DNA from: CAZJGF01 sp964545665
GTDB taxonomy: Bacteria > Chloroflexota > Dehalococcoidia > GIF9 > AB-539-J10
DNA: 5,595 nucleotides
NCBI GenBank assembly: GCA_964545665.1
Contig: CAZJGF010000097.1
Coordinates: forward strand, 1-5,595
Direction of reading: 5' to 3'
Positions 1-5,595 of the stretch are shown piece by piece. Position 1 is the first letter of the stretch, and every line of letters begins with the position of its first letter. The notes under the pieces are model-generated. The model had not been told where the DNA came from. It searched no databases and saw only the letters and a list, made by a program, of their open reading frames with translations. Both the position numbers and the translations under genes were made by a program.

Positions 1-85
1 GGTGACATTTTCCCTGAACAATTATATGGTGACAAAATCGTAGAACATCAACACAATCTCAGCTAGGGTCTTGACATTTTCCTGA
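1..85. repeat. Short repeats resembling the end of an insertion sequence
   Basis: TGACATTTTCCCTGA occurs at 3-17 and recurs with one C missing (TGACATTTTCCTGA) at 72-85. A third partial copy, GGTGACAAAAT, lies at 28-38 and shares GGTGACA with bases 1-7. Several short, similarly oriented motifs packed into less than 100 bp resemble the multiple transposase-binding repeats at the ends of some insertion sequences, such as those of IS21 type. No transposase reading frame is present in the window, so this would be only an element end or a relic, with the body upstream of base 1. The repeats are seen directly; the mobile-element reading is inference. They could instead be regulator sites. Confidence 0.4.
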
Positions 86-99
86 GGCTTGTTCATAAT
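71..99 (+). promoter_or_regulatory. Predicted sigma70-type promoter of the operon
   Basis: A perfect -35 box TTGACA (71-76) is followed by a 17-bp spacer and CATAAT (94-99), which matches the -10 consensus at five of six positions. Transcription would begin near 106, leaving a leader of about 50 nt before the GTG start at 157. The -35 box sits inside the second copy of the insertion-sequence-like repeat. No other equally good promoter was noticed upstream of the later genes, which fits a single transcript for the cluster. Confidence 0.6.
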
Positions 100-126
100 A
101 AATCAACTAAGCTTGTTTATACTAAA
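87..126 (+). repeat. Imperfect direct repeat, 24-bp period, possible operator
   Basis: The 16-mer GCTTGTTCATAATAAA (87-102) recurs as GCTTGTTTATACTAAA (111-126) with 14 of 16 bases identical and starts 24 bp apart. The first copy covers the predicted -10 box; the second lies just downstream of the expected transcription start. This placement suits two binding sites for a regulator, or it may simply be a small tandem duplication. No regulator family can be named from the motif. Confidence 0.35.
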
Positions 127-143
127 ATTGACTTGTATAAGTC

Positions 144-151
144 GAAGGGGG
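144..151 (+). promoter_or_regulatory. Ribosome binding site that sets the first gene's start
   Basis: GAAGGGGG lies five bases upstream of the GTG at 157-159. A longer in-frame start (TTG at 133-135) has no purine-rich site in front of it and would add eight polar residues before the signal peptide. The GTG start is therefore preferred. Confidence 0.65.
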
Positions 152-156
152 TAGAA

Positions 157-1389
157 GTGAACAGAATCAAAAAGAAGCTCGGGATGTTAAGTGGTTTGTT
201 ATTGTTTTTGCTGCTTGTATCATCAGCACTAGTAGTGCCAGTGCTGGCCTCGCTTTATCCTTACGATCTCACTGATACTGAAGTAGCTAACGCCTTGGCT
301 TATATCCGCGGCCAGCAAGCTGAAGATGGCAGTGTAGGTGGGTTTGGACCTTCAGCATGGGTGGTGATGGCAATAGTTGCTGCCGGAGAAGACCCGCATG
401 ATTGGAAGGTAGGAGGTAATTCCTCCCTTGTCGACTATCTGAGAACTGAGACAACCCCGGGCAAATTGGCAAGTGAGTTGAATCCAACTAATGCTTATGC
501 TAGGACGATTTTAGCCATAGTTACTGCTGGTGAGAACCCTGCAGACTTTGGTGGAGTAGATTATGTGGCAGGTATAAAAACTTATTACGATGGTAACCAG
601 ATGGGTAGCTCCGATCTCGTCAACGACGACTTCTGGGGAGTCATGGCTCTTGTTGCCGCTGGCGAAAATCCAAATTCGGAGATTGTCCAAAACAGCGTGT
701 CGTTTATTAAGAGCTGCCAGCAAGCTGACGGTGGCTGGGGTTTCGATCCCAGTGCTTCATGGGGCACTGATGTGGATAGCACCTCCGCAGCCATGACAGC
801 TTTAGTCGCTGCTGGGGAAAGCCCTAGTTCGAATACTATTACAAATGGATTGACTTATATTAAGTCAACCCAAGTTGACAGCGGAGGATTTAATTGCCCC
901 CTTTGGGGACAGAACGCAGATATTGATTCCATGGCCATTAATGCCATAGTAGCGGCGGGGCAAGACCCGACAAGCGCTAGTTGGACTGAAAATGGCAACA
1001 CTCCGATTGATGACCTCCTGAGCTTCCAGCAGGGCGATGGTTCGTTTTACTGGCAAAGTGGTAATCCTGGGGCTTGGCCGTGCCAGACCACTGCTTGGGC
1101 GATACAAGCGCTTTTGGGCAAGCCATATTTCACCACTGTGGCCACGGGGTTTGCTTCCATCCAAGAGGATTTAGATATAGCCTATGGCTATAAGGCCGGC
1201 GAAGGTACTGGAGGATGGACAGTGTACAATCCTGGGTGGGCAGTGGCACATCCTGAAGGGAATACCCTTATGCTGCTGCATAAAGGCAGGGGGTACTGGA
1301 TTAACGTAAACACCGAGTGCATCTTAGCTTACGGCACTGATACCTATTACCTTGATGAAGGTTGGAATCTCATCGGGTGGCTCGATTAA
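157..1389 (+). CDS. Secreted alpha-toroid (terpenoid cyclase / transcobalamin-alpha-like) protein
   Basis: From the GTG start the product is 410 aa. Residues 1-31 form a signal peptide: RIKKK, a hydrophobic stretch, then a likely cleavage after VLA (29-31). The body carries six copies of a helix motif of the form AIVAAGEDP, near residues 68-80, 115-128, 159-172, 210-223, 258-271 and 311-323. Several are preceded by QQ/DGG-type turns (QQADGGWGF at 188-196). Six helical pairs are what an alpha6/alpha6 barrel needs, the fold shared by squalene/hopene cyclases, prenyltransferase beta subunits and the alpha-domain of intrinsic factor and transcobalamin. The cyclase DxDD motif is absent: the matching spots read DVDS (206-209) and DIDS (255-258). 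Together with secretion, this argues for binding rather than terpene chemistry. Residues about 327-410 form a separate module with GRGYWINV (378-385) and GWNLIGW (402-408), which I recall from Chloroflexota surface proteins. There is no membrane anchor or sortase motif. Its place ahead of two DUF4430 proteins and ECF genes suggests a ligand-capture role; the ligand is unproven. Confidence 0.8.
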   Translation: MNRIKKKLGMLSGLLLFLLLVSSALVVPVLASLYPYDLTDTEVANALAYIRGQQAEDGSVGGFGPSAWVVMAIVAAGEDPHDWKVGGNSSLVDYLRTETTPGKLASELNPTNAYARTILAIVTAGENPADFGGVDYVAGIKTYYDGNQMGSSDLVNDDFWGVMALVAAGENPNSEIVQNSVSFIKSCQQADGGWGFDPSASWGTDVDSTSAAMTALVAAGESPSSNTITNGLTYIKSTQVDSGGFNCPLWGQNADIDSMAINAIVAAGQDPTSASWTENGNTPIDDLLSFQQGDGSFYWQSGNPGAWPCQTTAWAIQALLGKPYFTTVATGFASIQEDLDIAYGYKAGEGTGGWTVYNPGWAVAHPEGNTLMLLHKGRGYWINVNTECILAYGTDTYYLDEGWNLIGWLD

Positions 1390-1469
1390 TAAAGTAGTAT
1401 AACAAGGCTTTGAAACAGCCAATTCAATAGGCTCTAACGCTGTAGAGGCATTTCATAGGCTGAACGTGA
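1390..1469 (+). other. Intergenic spacer with two weak hairpins
   Basis: Two small inverted repeats are visible: GGCT (1406-1409) with AGCC (1417-1420), and CTCTA (1432-1436) with TAGAG (1443-1447) around a six-base loop. Neither is followed by a run of T, so an intrinsic terminator is unlikely. They might slow decay or tune translation of the next gene, which has only a weak upstream site (AGG at 1457-1459, ten bases before its GTG). ATAGGCT also appears twice, at 1427-1433 and 1455-1461. All of this could be chance. Confidence 0.2.
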
Positions 1470-3140
1470 GTGAAGCAAGGTAAATTACTGAAGATATTTG
1501 TAGCATGGCTCAGTATTGCTTTCTTGCTTACCGTTGCCCTAGGTAGCAGCCAACCCCTGCACATAACTACTTCTGCCACACAAGGGTCTTTATATGAATC
1601 ATCCTCGGCAGGGGCCCTTGGAGCCCCGGCGGATATATCTGTCTACACAAGGGTTGAAGGGCAGGATGACACTATCTGGAAGGGAAATGTAACTGTTACC
1701 GAGTCAGATATTACAGCTGACAACAGCGGCAAAATTTATCATCTGCCAGACCCCACTCCTCTGGGGGCCTTGGATGAGGCCTCCAACGATGAAGAGAGGT
1801 TCCAGTATTATGTGACTGACCAATATGGCGCATTATTTGTGAGTTCTGTAGCTGGAGAAGAGCCTCAGGGAGCAAGGGGATGGATGTATCGAGTGGATTG
1901 CCGTACCCCTATTGTTGGTGCTGACCAGTTCATATTAGGTGAGACAATGCCTCCCGACCCTCCACACGAAGAAGTGCTGTGGTACTATGGGAACTGGGGC
2001 GATGCACCTTTAAAGATATCACTTAGCGATATGGAGGTAGATGCAGGTGCAGGTGACGAATTTACTGCCACAGTGACCTATTATAGTGATGATAGTGATG
2101 AGTGGTTACCTTGCGAAGGTGCTACCGTTCACGCCGCTGGTCAAGGTTATGAAACCGGTAGCGATGGAAGAGTAGATATTGGCATAGATAGTGAGGGAAC
2201 CTTCAGTCTATTTGCTGAAAAGGACGATTGTATTCGCAGTGACAGAGTACGGGTGATGGTCACAATGTCTGCGCCGGAAACCTGTACTCTGACTATGAGA
2301 GTGGATGGAAATGGCTCAACCACTCCTTCGGTGGGCAGACATACCTATGATGCCGGGACTACGGTTGATATTAGTGCCGCCGCGGATGCCGGCTGGGAGT
2401 TCGATAGTTGGACTGGTGATGTTACTAATCCATCGTCTTCTTCCACTATTGTGACCATTGATGCCGATAAGTCAGTTGTTGCTAACTTCATTGAGATTTC
2501 ACCGGCGCTCTATAGGCTAACGGCAACTTGCGAACCAAACGGGGGTGGAAGTCTCACTCTTAGCCCTCAGGGAGAGGCTAACCAATACGAGGTTGGTGCC
2601 TCTGTCAAGCTAACTGCCACTCCGGCCGCTGGCTATATCTTCGGTACCTGGAGCGGTGACCTTAATGGTGGTAGCAATCCAGCTAGTGTAACTATGGACT
2701 CTAATAAAGAGGTTATTGCCAACTTTGTCCTGTCTGCGTCAGGGAAGGCAGCCGACTTCTCAGTTTCCAACCTTACCATCTCACCAGAGCAAGTTCAGCC
2801 CAACCAGCAGGTGAATATCTCCATCAGCATAACCAAAGTTGGTGGGAAAACTGGGAGTTGCGAAGCAGTTCTTTACATCAATGGGCAAATGGAGGATAGC
2901 CAAACGGTGAGACTGAGCCCAGGCTCTACCCAGAATGTGGTATTCTTGGTAGGCAAGGCGACTCCGGGAACCTACGATGTCTCCTTGACAGGACTGCAGG
3001 GACAGTTCACTGTGGTGGGTAGTCAAACCTCTGGTGGCGCTCTAGACACTAACAGCATAATAGCTATTGTAATTATTGTGGCGCTTGTTGTGGCTGTTGT
3101 GCTCGTATTTCGTAGAATCAAAGAATTGAAAAGGGAATGA
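1470..3140 (+). CDS. Membrane-anchored surface protein: DUF4430, Ig-like, two InlB-type repeats, CARDB-like
   Basis: The product is 556 aa with a GTG start. An N-terminal signal sequence (KLLKIF, then a hydrophobic stretch to about residue 25) leads to a DUF4430 domain at about 55-175. Its marks are LGALDEAS (98-105), FQYYVTDQYGALFVSSV (111-127), GWMYRVD (137-143) and VLWYYGNW (169-176). A beta-sandwich region follows at about 182-265, with two cysteines (215, 254) that could pair. Two InlB B-type repeats lie at about 273-341 and 349-421, with DSWTGD/GTWSGD and VVANF/VIANF endings. A CARDB-like domain fills about 428-516. Residues 528-547 are a transmembrane helix ending in the basic tail RRIKELKRE, so the protein should be held in the membrane by its C-terminus with the DUF4430 domain farthest from the cell. 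DUF4430 is the family of the beta-domain of animal cobalamin carriers. I infer that this is a stalked partner for the upstream alpha-toroid protein. The start has only a weak ribosome site. DUF4430 also occurs in other bacterial surface proteins, so ligand identity is open. Confidence 0.8.
   Translation: MKQGKLLKIFVAWLSIAFLLTVALGSSQPLHITTSATQGSLYESSSAGALGAPADISVYTRVEGQDDTIWKGNVTVTESDITADNSGKIYHLPDPTPLGALDEASNDEERFQYYVTDQYGALFVSSVAGEEPQGARGWMYRVDCRTPIVGADQFILGETMPPDPPHEEVLWYYGNWGDAPLKISLSDMEVDAGAGDEFTATVTYYSDDSDEWLPCEGATVHAAGQGYETGSDGRVDIGIDSEGTFSLFAEKDDCIRSDRVRVMVTMSAPETCTLTMRVDGNGSTTPSVGRHTYDAGTTVDISAAADAGWEFDSWTGDVTNPSSSSTIVTIDADKSVVANFIEISPALYRLTATCEPNGGGSLTLSPQGEANQYEVGASVKLTATPAAGYIFGTWSGDLNGGSNPASVTMDSNKEVIANFVLSASGKAADFSVSNLTISPEQVQPNQQVNISISITKVGGKTGSCEAVLYINGQMEDSQTVRLSPGSTQNVVFLVGKATPGTYDVSLTGLQGQFTVVGSQTSGGALDTNSIIAIVIIVALVVAVVLVFRRIKELKRE
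2286..2732 (+). repeat. Two tandem InlB B-type repeats coded in the surface protein
   Basis: Two successive repeats of about 70 residues (protein 273-341 and 349-421) share a layout: an LT start, an NG turn, a Y-x-x-G-x-x-V strand, AGWEFDSWTGD versus AGYIFGTWSGD, and a VxANF end. They are clearly related but diverged, so they are domain repeats rather than a recent DNA duplication. In the family such repeats act as rigid spacers or stalks on surface proteins. Confidence 0.7.
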
Positions 3141-3185
3141 AACCAATGATAAACAAAAAGGCAGACTTCTAGGGGATGAGTATAG

Positions 3186-4136
3186 ATGAAGCGAAGCAGT
3201 CTAGCGGAATTGGGTGTAGTATCGGTTATAGTCGCTTTCTTGTTTGTCATCGCCTTTTGTGGCTGTCAACCCCGGCCTTCGGACGGGATTGCAGTCAAAG
3301 TAATAGCCACCCAGAATTTCGGCAACGAACTGGTGTTGGATGAGTCAGTGAGAGTGAGTGCTGGCGCTAATGCTTTGGATGCTCTGGGGCAGATAGCTAC
3401 AGTAGAAACAAGGTATGGTGGTGGGTTTGTTGAGGCGATAAACGGGATTAGTTCTCAATATTCTCAGACTGAAGTCAAGAAGGATTGGTTTTTCTATGTT
3501 AACGGTATGTCAGCTAAAGTCGGGGGATTGAGCTATAAGCTTTGTGATGGCGATGTAGAACACTGGGACTTTCATGATTGGAGTCTTCAAGCCTTTGCTC
3601 CCGCTATTATTGGCGACTTCCCCCAGCCATTCTTAGGCGGTTATCAGGGAGAAATCTCACCCACCATAATAGTCTATGACGAAGGTTTTCGAGATGCTGC
3701 CCAAGTCTTAGCGAGCAAGCTAGAGAAGCTGGGGGTTGAGAATGTACGTATGGCTGGCCCAGAATCATCAGCTTACAGTAAGAAGCACTCCAATTTGATC
3801 CTGTTAGGCACTGAAGATTTTGACCTTATATCGGAGCTAAATGGGAATGAAAAGCTTGGGTTTTATATTCGGCTTGAAGAAGGCAAAGCGGTGGTTTACG
3901 ATTCCCAAGGGAGTGAGGAGCGACGCGAGTCAGAGTGTGGGCTAATTCAGGCTACGCAGAACCCGTGGAATCCTAGAGGCATCAGCGCTTGCGAAAATGT
4001 AGCCTGGATGGTATCAGGCACTAACGGAAGTCAAGTGCAAAATGCGGCAGCTATACTGGCCAGTCACCATGAGGAATTCCAATATGCCTGCGCCACAGTG
4101 ATAGTTGGTGAAGAGGTGATTAAGGTGCCTCAATGA
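3186..4136 (+). CDS. DUF4430 lipoprotein with S-layer-like C-terminal domain
   Basis: The product is 316 aa from an ATG start, with AGGGG (3171-3175) upstream. The N-terminus is hydrophobic (11-26) and reaches FCGC with Cys27 after Gly26. This is a serviceable lipobox, although Phe at -3 is less usual than Leu, so a lipid anchor is likely but not certain. A DUF4430 domain spans about 36-134: ANALDALGQIA (61-71), WFFYVNGMSAKVGG (101-114) and the acidic, aromatic EHWDFHDW (125-132) with two histidines. Residues about 158-316 form an alpha/beta domain with a strand (TIIVYD), a helix (AAQVLASKLEKLG), LILLGTEDFDLI (204-215), NPWNP (259-263) and AWMVSGTNGSQVQNAAAIL (273-291). This resembles the C-terminal domain of archaeal-type S-layer proteins. 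The stop overlaps the next start (ATGA), tying the gene to the transporter. I infer a surface-tethered binding or docking partner for the ECF transporter; it may serve as substrate donor. It is not a standard periplasmic-binding-protein fold. Confidence 0.75.
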   Translation: MKRSSLAELGVVSVIVAFLFVIAFCGCQPRPSDGIAVKVIATQNFGNELVLDESVRVSAGANALDALGQIATVETRYGGGFVEAINGISSQYSQTEVKKDWFFYVNGMSAKVGGLSYKLCDGDVEHWDFHDWSLQAFAPAIIGDFPQPFLGGYQGEISPTIIVYDEGFRDAAQVLASKLEKLGVENVRMAGPESSAYSKKHSNLILLGTEDFDLISELNGNEKLGFYIRLEEGKAVVYDSQGSEERRESECGLIQATQNPWNPRGISACENVAWMVSGTNGSQVQNAAAILASHHEEFQYACATVIVGEEVIKVPQ

Positions 4137-5059
4137 TAAGCTATAAGTATGCCGATAAACGTACGGTTATTCATAGGCTCAATCCTTGGTGCAAGTTGGC
4201 CTGGATCGCCAGTGTTTTTATCCTTGCCCTGCTGTTTAATAATCCGCTTTATCTTCTCTTATTATTTCTGTCGACGCTGCCATTGCTTATAGCAGCTAGA
4301 GCATGGAAGGAGTGGGCTTCCTTGTTGAAGCTCTTCCTCTTCCTGTGCTTGTTGATCATAGTTATAAATGCTTTAGTTGGCAACCGAGGTTCCCATGTTC
4401 TGTATCAAATTCCCTTTGCAATTCCTCTAGTGGGTGCCCCCAAAATAACTTTGGAAGCCATACTTTGCGGGGCAGGAAACAGCCTAAGATTGCTTGCCAT
4501 AGTTTCTGCTTTCACTATACTCACGTTTACCATTCATCCTGACGACCTGATGCTAGTGCTGATGAAGGCAAAGTTGCCCTATAAATCAGTCCTGGTTACT
4601 TCGCTATCCGCCAGATTTGTTCCTGCCTTGACTGGCGATGCCCAATGTATCGCTGATGTTCAGAGGTCCAGAGGTTTGGAGCTTGATAAGGGCAGTCGAA
4701 TTCAGAGGGCTAAGAACCACATGGCGATTGCCATTCCGCTGCTATCGAACTCCTTAGATCGAGCAGTCCAGGTTGCTGAAGCTATGGAGTCGAGGGCGTT
4801 TGGCTCTGGTAAAGATAGAACTTTCTACAAAGAGTTGAAGACTACTCAATTTGATATTACCCTGCTTGCTTTTGCTCTACTGCCTCTTGCTGTTGGCATC
4901 GGTATGCGCTGGCTGGGACACGGAGGGTACGAGTATTATCCCATTTTGCCCGGTATCAGCTTCACCCAGCTGGAAGCAATTATGCTAGGCGGCTTAGCAC
5001 TCTCGTTAAATATGGTGTTCATTCTAGCCCCTTTGAAGAGGAGGGTGGACCTTGATTAG
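4133..5059 (+). CDS. ecfT: ECF transporter transmembrane component EcfT (CbiQ family)
   Basis: This is the integral-membrane scaffold of an energy-coupling-factor importer, which links the ATPases to a substrate-binding S component. The product has 308 aa. N-terminal YKYADKRTVIHRLNPWCKL (4-22) is typical of EcfT (the RLNPWxKL element). Hydrophobic segments lie near 22-37, 38-55, 63-82, 107-133, 241-262 and 281-300. The long cytoplasmic part between about 137 and 235 carries the two coupling-helix signatures, QRSRG (177-181) and MESRAFG (218-224), which contact grooves on the ATPases. At 308 aa it is somewhat longer than many EcfT proteins (about 260-270), with extra length around the last two membrane helices. 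The ATG overlaps the preceding stop by four bases, and AAGGTG (4122-4127) sits five bases upstream. CbiQ proteins serve cobalt transport, but related EcfT proteins serve many vitamins, so substrate cannot be read from this gene alone. Confidence 0.93.
   Translation: MISYKYADKRTVIHRLNPWCKLAWIASVFILALLFNNPLYLLLLFLSTLPLLIAARAWKEWASLLKLFLFLCLLIIVINALVGNRGSHVLYQIPFAIPLVGAPKITLEAILCGAGNSLRLLAIVSAFTILTFTIHPDDLMLVLMKAKLPYKSVLVTSLSARFVPALTGDAQCIADVQRSRGLELDKGSRIQRAKNHMAIAIPLLSNSLDRAVQVAEAMESRAFGSGKDRTFYKELKTTQFDITLLAFALLPLAVGIGMRWLGHGGYEYYPILPGISFTQLEAIMLGGLALSLNMVFILAPLKRRVDLD
5039..5044 (+). promoter_or_regulatory. Strong ribosome binding site for the ATPase gene
   Basis: AGGAGG lies seven bases upstream of the TTG at 5052-5054, inside the end of the ecfT gene. 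It is the best Shine-Dalgarno match in the window and supports the TTG start, which has no competing ATG nearby in frame. Confidence 0.75.
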
Positions 5060-5595
5060 GATAAACGGCTTAACATTTCGCTACAGCGATACTGATAAGC
5101 CAGCCTTACAGGATATAAATCTTGAGATTCAAGACGGAGAGTTTGTGTTGATCACAGGTCCCTCAGGTGGAGGGAAGTCGAGCCTTTGCCGCTGTCTGAA
5201 TGGCTTGATACCTCATTTCTACGGAGGCGAAATAACTGGCAAGGTGGAAGTGGATGGCCTCGATACAGTGAAGCATTCTACCAAGGAGCTGGCTACCAAA
5301 GTAGGGATGGTATTTCAAGACCCGGAGAATCAGCTTGTAACTATGGATGTCGAAAGGGAAATTGCCTTTGGTTTGGAAAACCTTGGTTTTCCTAGAGAAC
5401 TGATGGCCAGAAGGGTGGAGGAGGCATTGGACACAGTGGGTATTGCCAGCTTACGTCATCGAACTGTGAATGAGCTTTCTGGTGGTGAAAAACAAAGGGT
5501 AGCAATAGCCTCTGTCCTGGCTCTTTACCCCCATATTTTAGTGCTGGATGAGCCTACCTCCGAACTGGATCCTAAAGGCGCTGAAGAGGTTCTTA
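5052..5595 (+). CDS. ecfA: ECF transporter ATPase EcfA, 3' end beyond window
   Basis: This ABC-type ATPase powers the ECF importer. The frame opens at TTG 5052 and stays open to the window end, giving 181 codons plus one base. The A-loop tyrosine is in FRY (9-11), Walker A is GPSGGGKS (36-43), the Q-loop is FQDPENQ (88-94), the signature is LSGGEKQR (142-149) and Walker B is ILVLDEP (162-168), followed by TSELDP (169-174). The FQDPENQ form of the Q-loop is characteristic of ECF ATPases. The segment IPHFYGGEITGKVEVDG (53-69) is of the kind I associate with YkoD-like proteins in which two ATPase domains are fused; whether a second half follows cannot be seen. The D-loop has Glu (SELD) where Ala is usual. 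The H-loop lies beyond the window. The start overlaps the end of ecfT by eight bases, so translation is probably coupled. Confidence 0.93.
   Translation, partial: MIRINGLTFRYSDTDKPALQDINLEIQDGEFVLITGPSGGGKSSLCRCLNGLIPHFYGGEITGKVEVDGLDTVKHSTKELATKVGMVFQDPENQLVTMDVEREIAFGLENLGFPRELMARRVEEALDTVGIASLRHRTVNELSGGEKQRVAIASVLALYPHILVLDEPTSELDPKGAEEVL

Noticed and set aside
1..156. Cobalamin riboswitch in the operon leader
   Set aside because: No B12-box-like sequence and no long structured leader: the predicted transcript has only about 50 nt before the first start codon.
287..1164. Overlapping reading frames on both strands within the toroid gene
   Set aside because: They are short, have low-complexity or atypical composition and no recognisable domains, and they overlap a gene with a signal peptide and six clear protein repeats.
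157..1389. Squalene-hopene cyclase or protein prenyltransferase enzyme
   Set aside because: It has a signal peptide, lacks DxDD and is shorter than full cyclases; the resemblance is to the fold and its repeats, not to catalytic residues.
1401..1449. Intrinsic terminator between the first and second genes
   Set aside because: The hairpins have only four or five base pairs and no following T run, and no new promoter was recognised before the second gene.
2286..2732. Recent tandem DNA duplication or CRISPR-like array
   Set aside because: The repetition is at protein level (InlB-type domains) with diverged DNA; there are no short identical repeats with spacers.
2781..3250. Minus-strand reading frames across the end of the surface protein gene and the following spacer
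   Set aside because: They are antisense to the CARDB-like domain and transmembrane helix of a convincing gene and show no motif or ribosome site of their own.
4303..4542. 79-aa + strand frame inside ecfT
   Set aside because: It is out of frame with a well-supported EcfT and resembles no protein; a shadow frame.
5186..5395. 69-aa + strand frame inside the ATPase gene
   Set aside because: The correct frame from TTG 5052 contains Walker A, Q-loop, signature and Walker B motifs; this one is a shadow.

Overview
The window looks like a surface-capture and uptake operon from an anaerobic bacterium, read entirely on the + strand. The best guess for the host is an uncultured member of the Chloroflexota, near Dehalococcoidia. 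This rests on recognition of protein modules: a C-terminal module ending in GWNLIGW on the first protein, and a CARDB-like module plus InlB-type repeats on the second. I recall these as common in surface proteins of that group. No marker gene is present, so the taxonomy is tentative. The use of GTG and TTG starts and moderate GC content do not contradict it.

Layout. Bases 1-156 hold short repeats that resemble the end of an insertion sequence, a good sigma70-type promoter (TTGACA, 17 bp, CATAAT) and a 24-bp-periodic direct repeat. Five genes follow: (1) 157-1389, a secreted alpha-toroid protein with six helical repeats; (2) 1470-3140, a membrane-anchored surface protein with an N-terminal DUF4430 domain on a long stalk; (3) 3186-4136, a probable lipoprotein with a second DUF4430 domain and an S-layer-like C-terminal domain; (4) 4133-5059, an EcfT-type transmembrane component of an energy-coupling-factor (ECF) transporter; (5) 5052-5595, an EcfA-type ATPase cut by the window end. 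Gaps are 80 and 45 bp, then overlaps of 4 and 8 bp, so genes 3-5 are very probably translationally coupled and all five may be one transcript.

How they may work together. In animal cobalamin carriers (intrinsic factor, transcobalamin) an alpha6/alpha6 barrel and a C-terminal beta-domain of the DUF4430 type clamp the vitamin between them. Here the same two folds appear as separate secreted or anchored proteins directly upstream of ECF transporter genes. The most interesting reading is a bacterial, split transcobalamin-like capture system that hands a corrinoid or another scarce cofactor to an ECF importer. The fold calls and operon layout are read from sequence; the ligand is inference. No substrate-binding S component is visible, and it may lie downstream.
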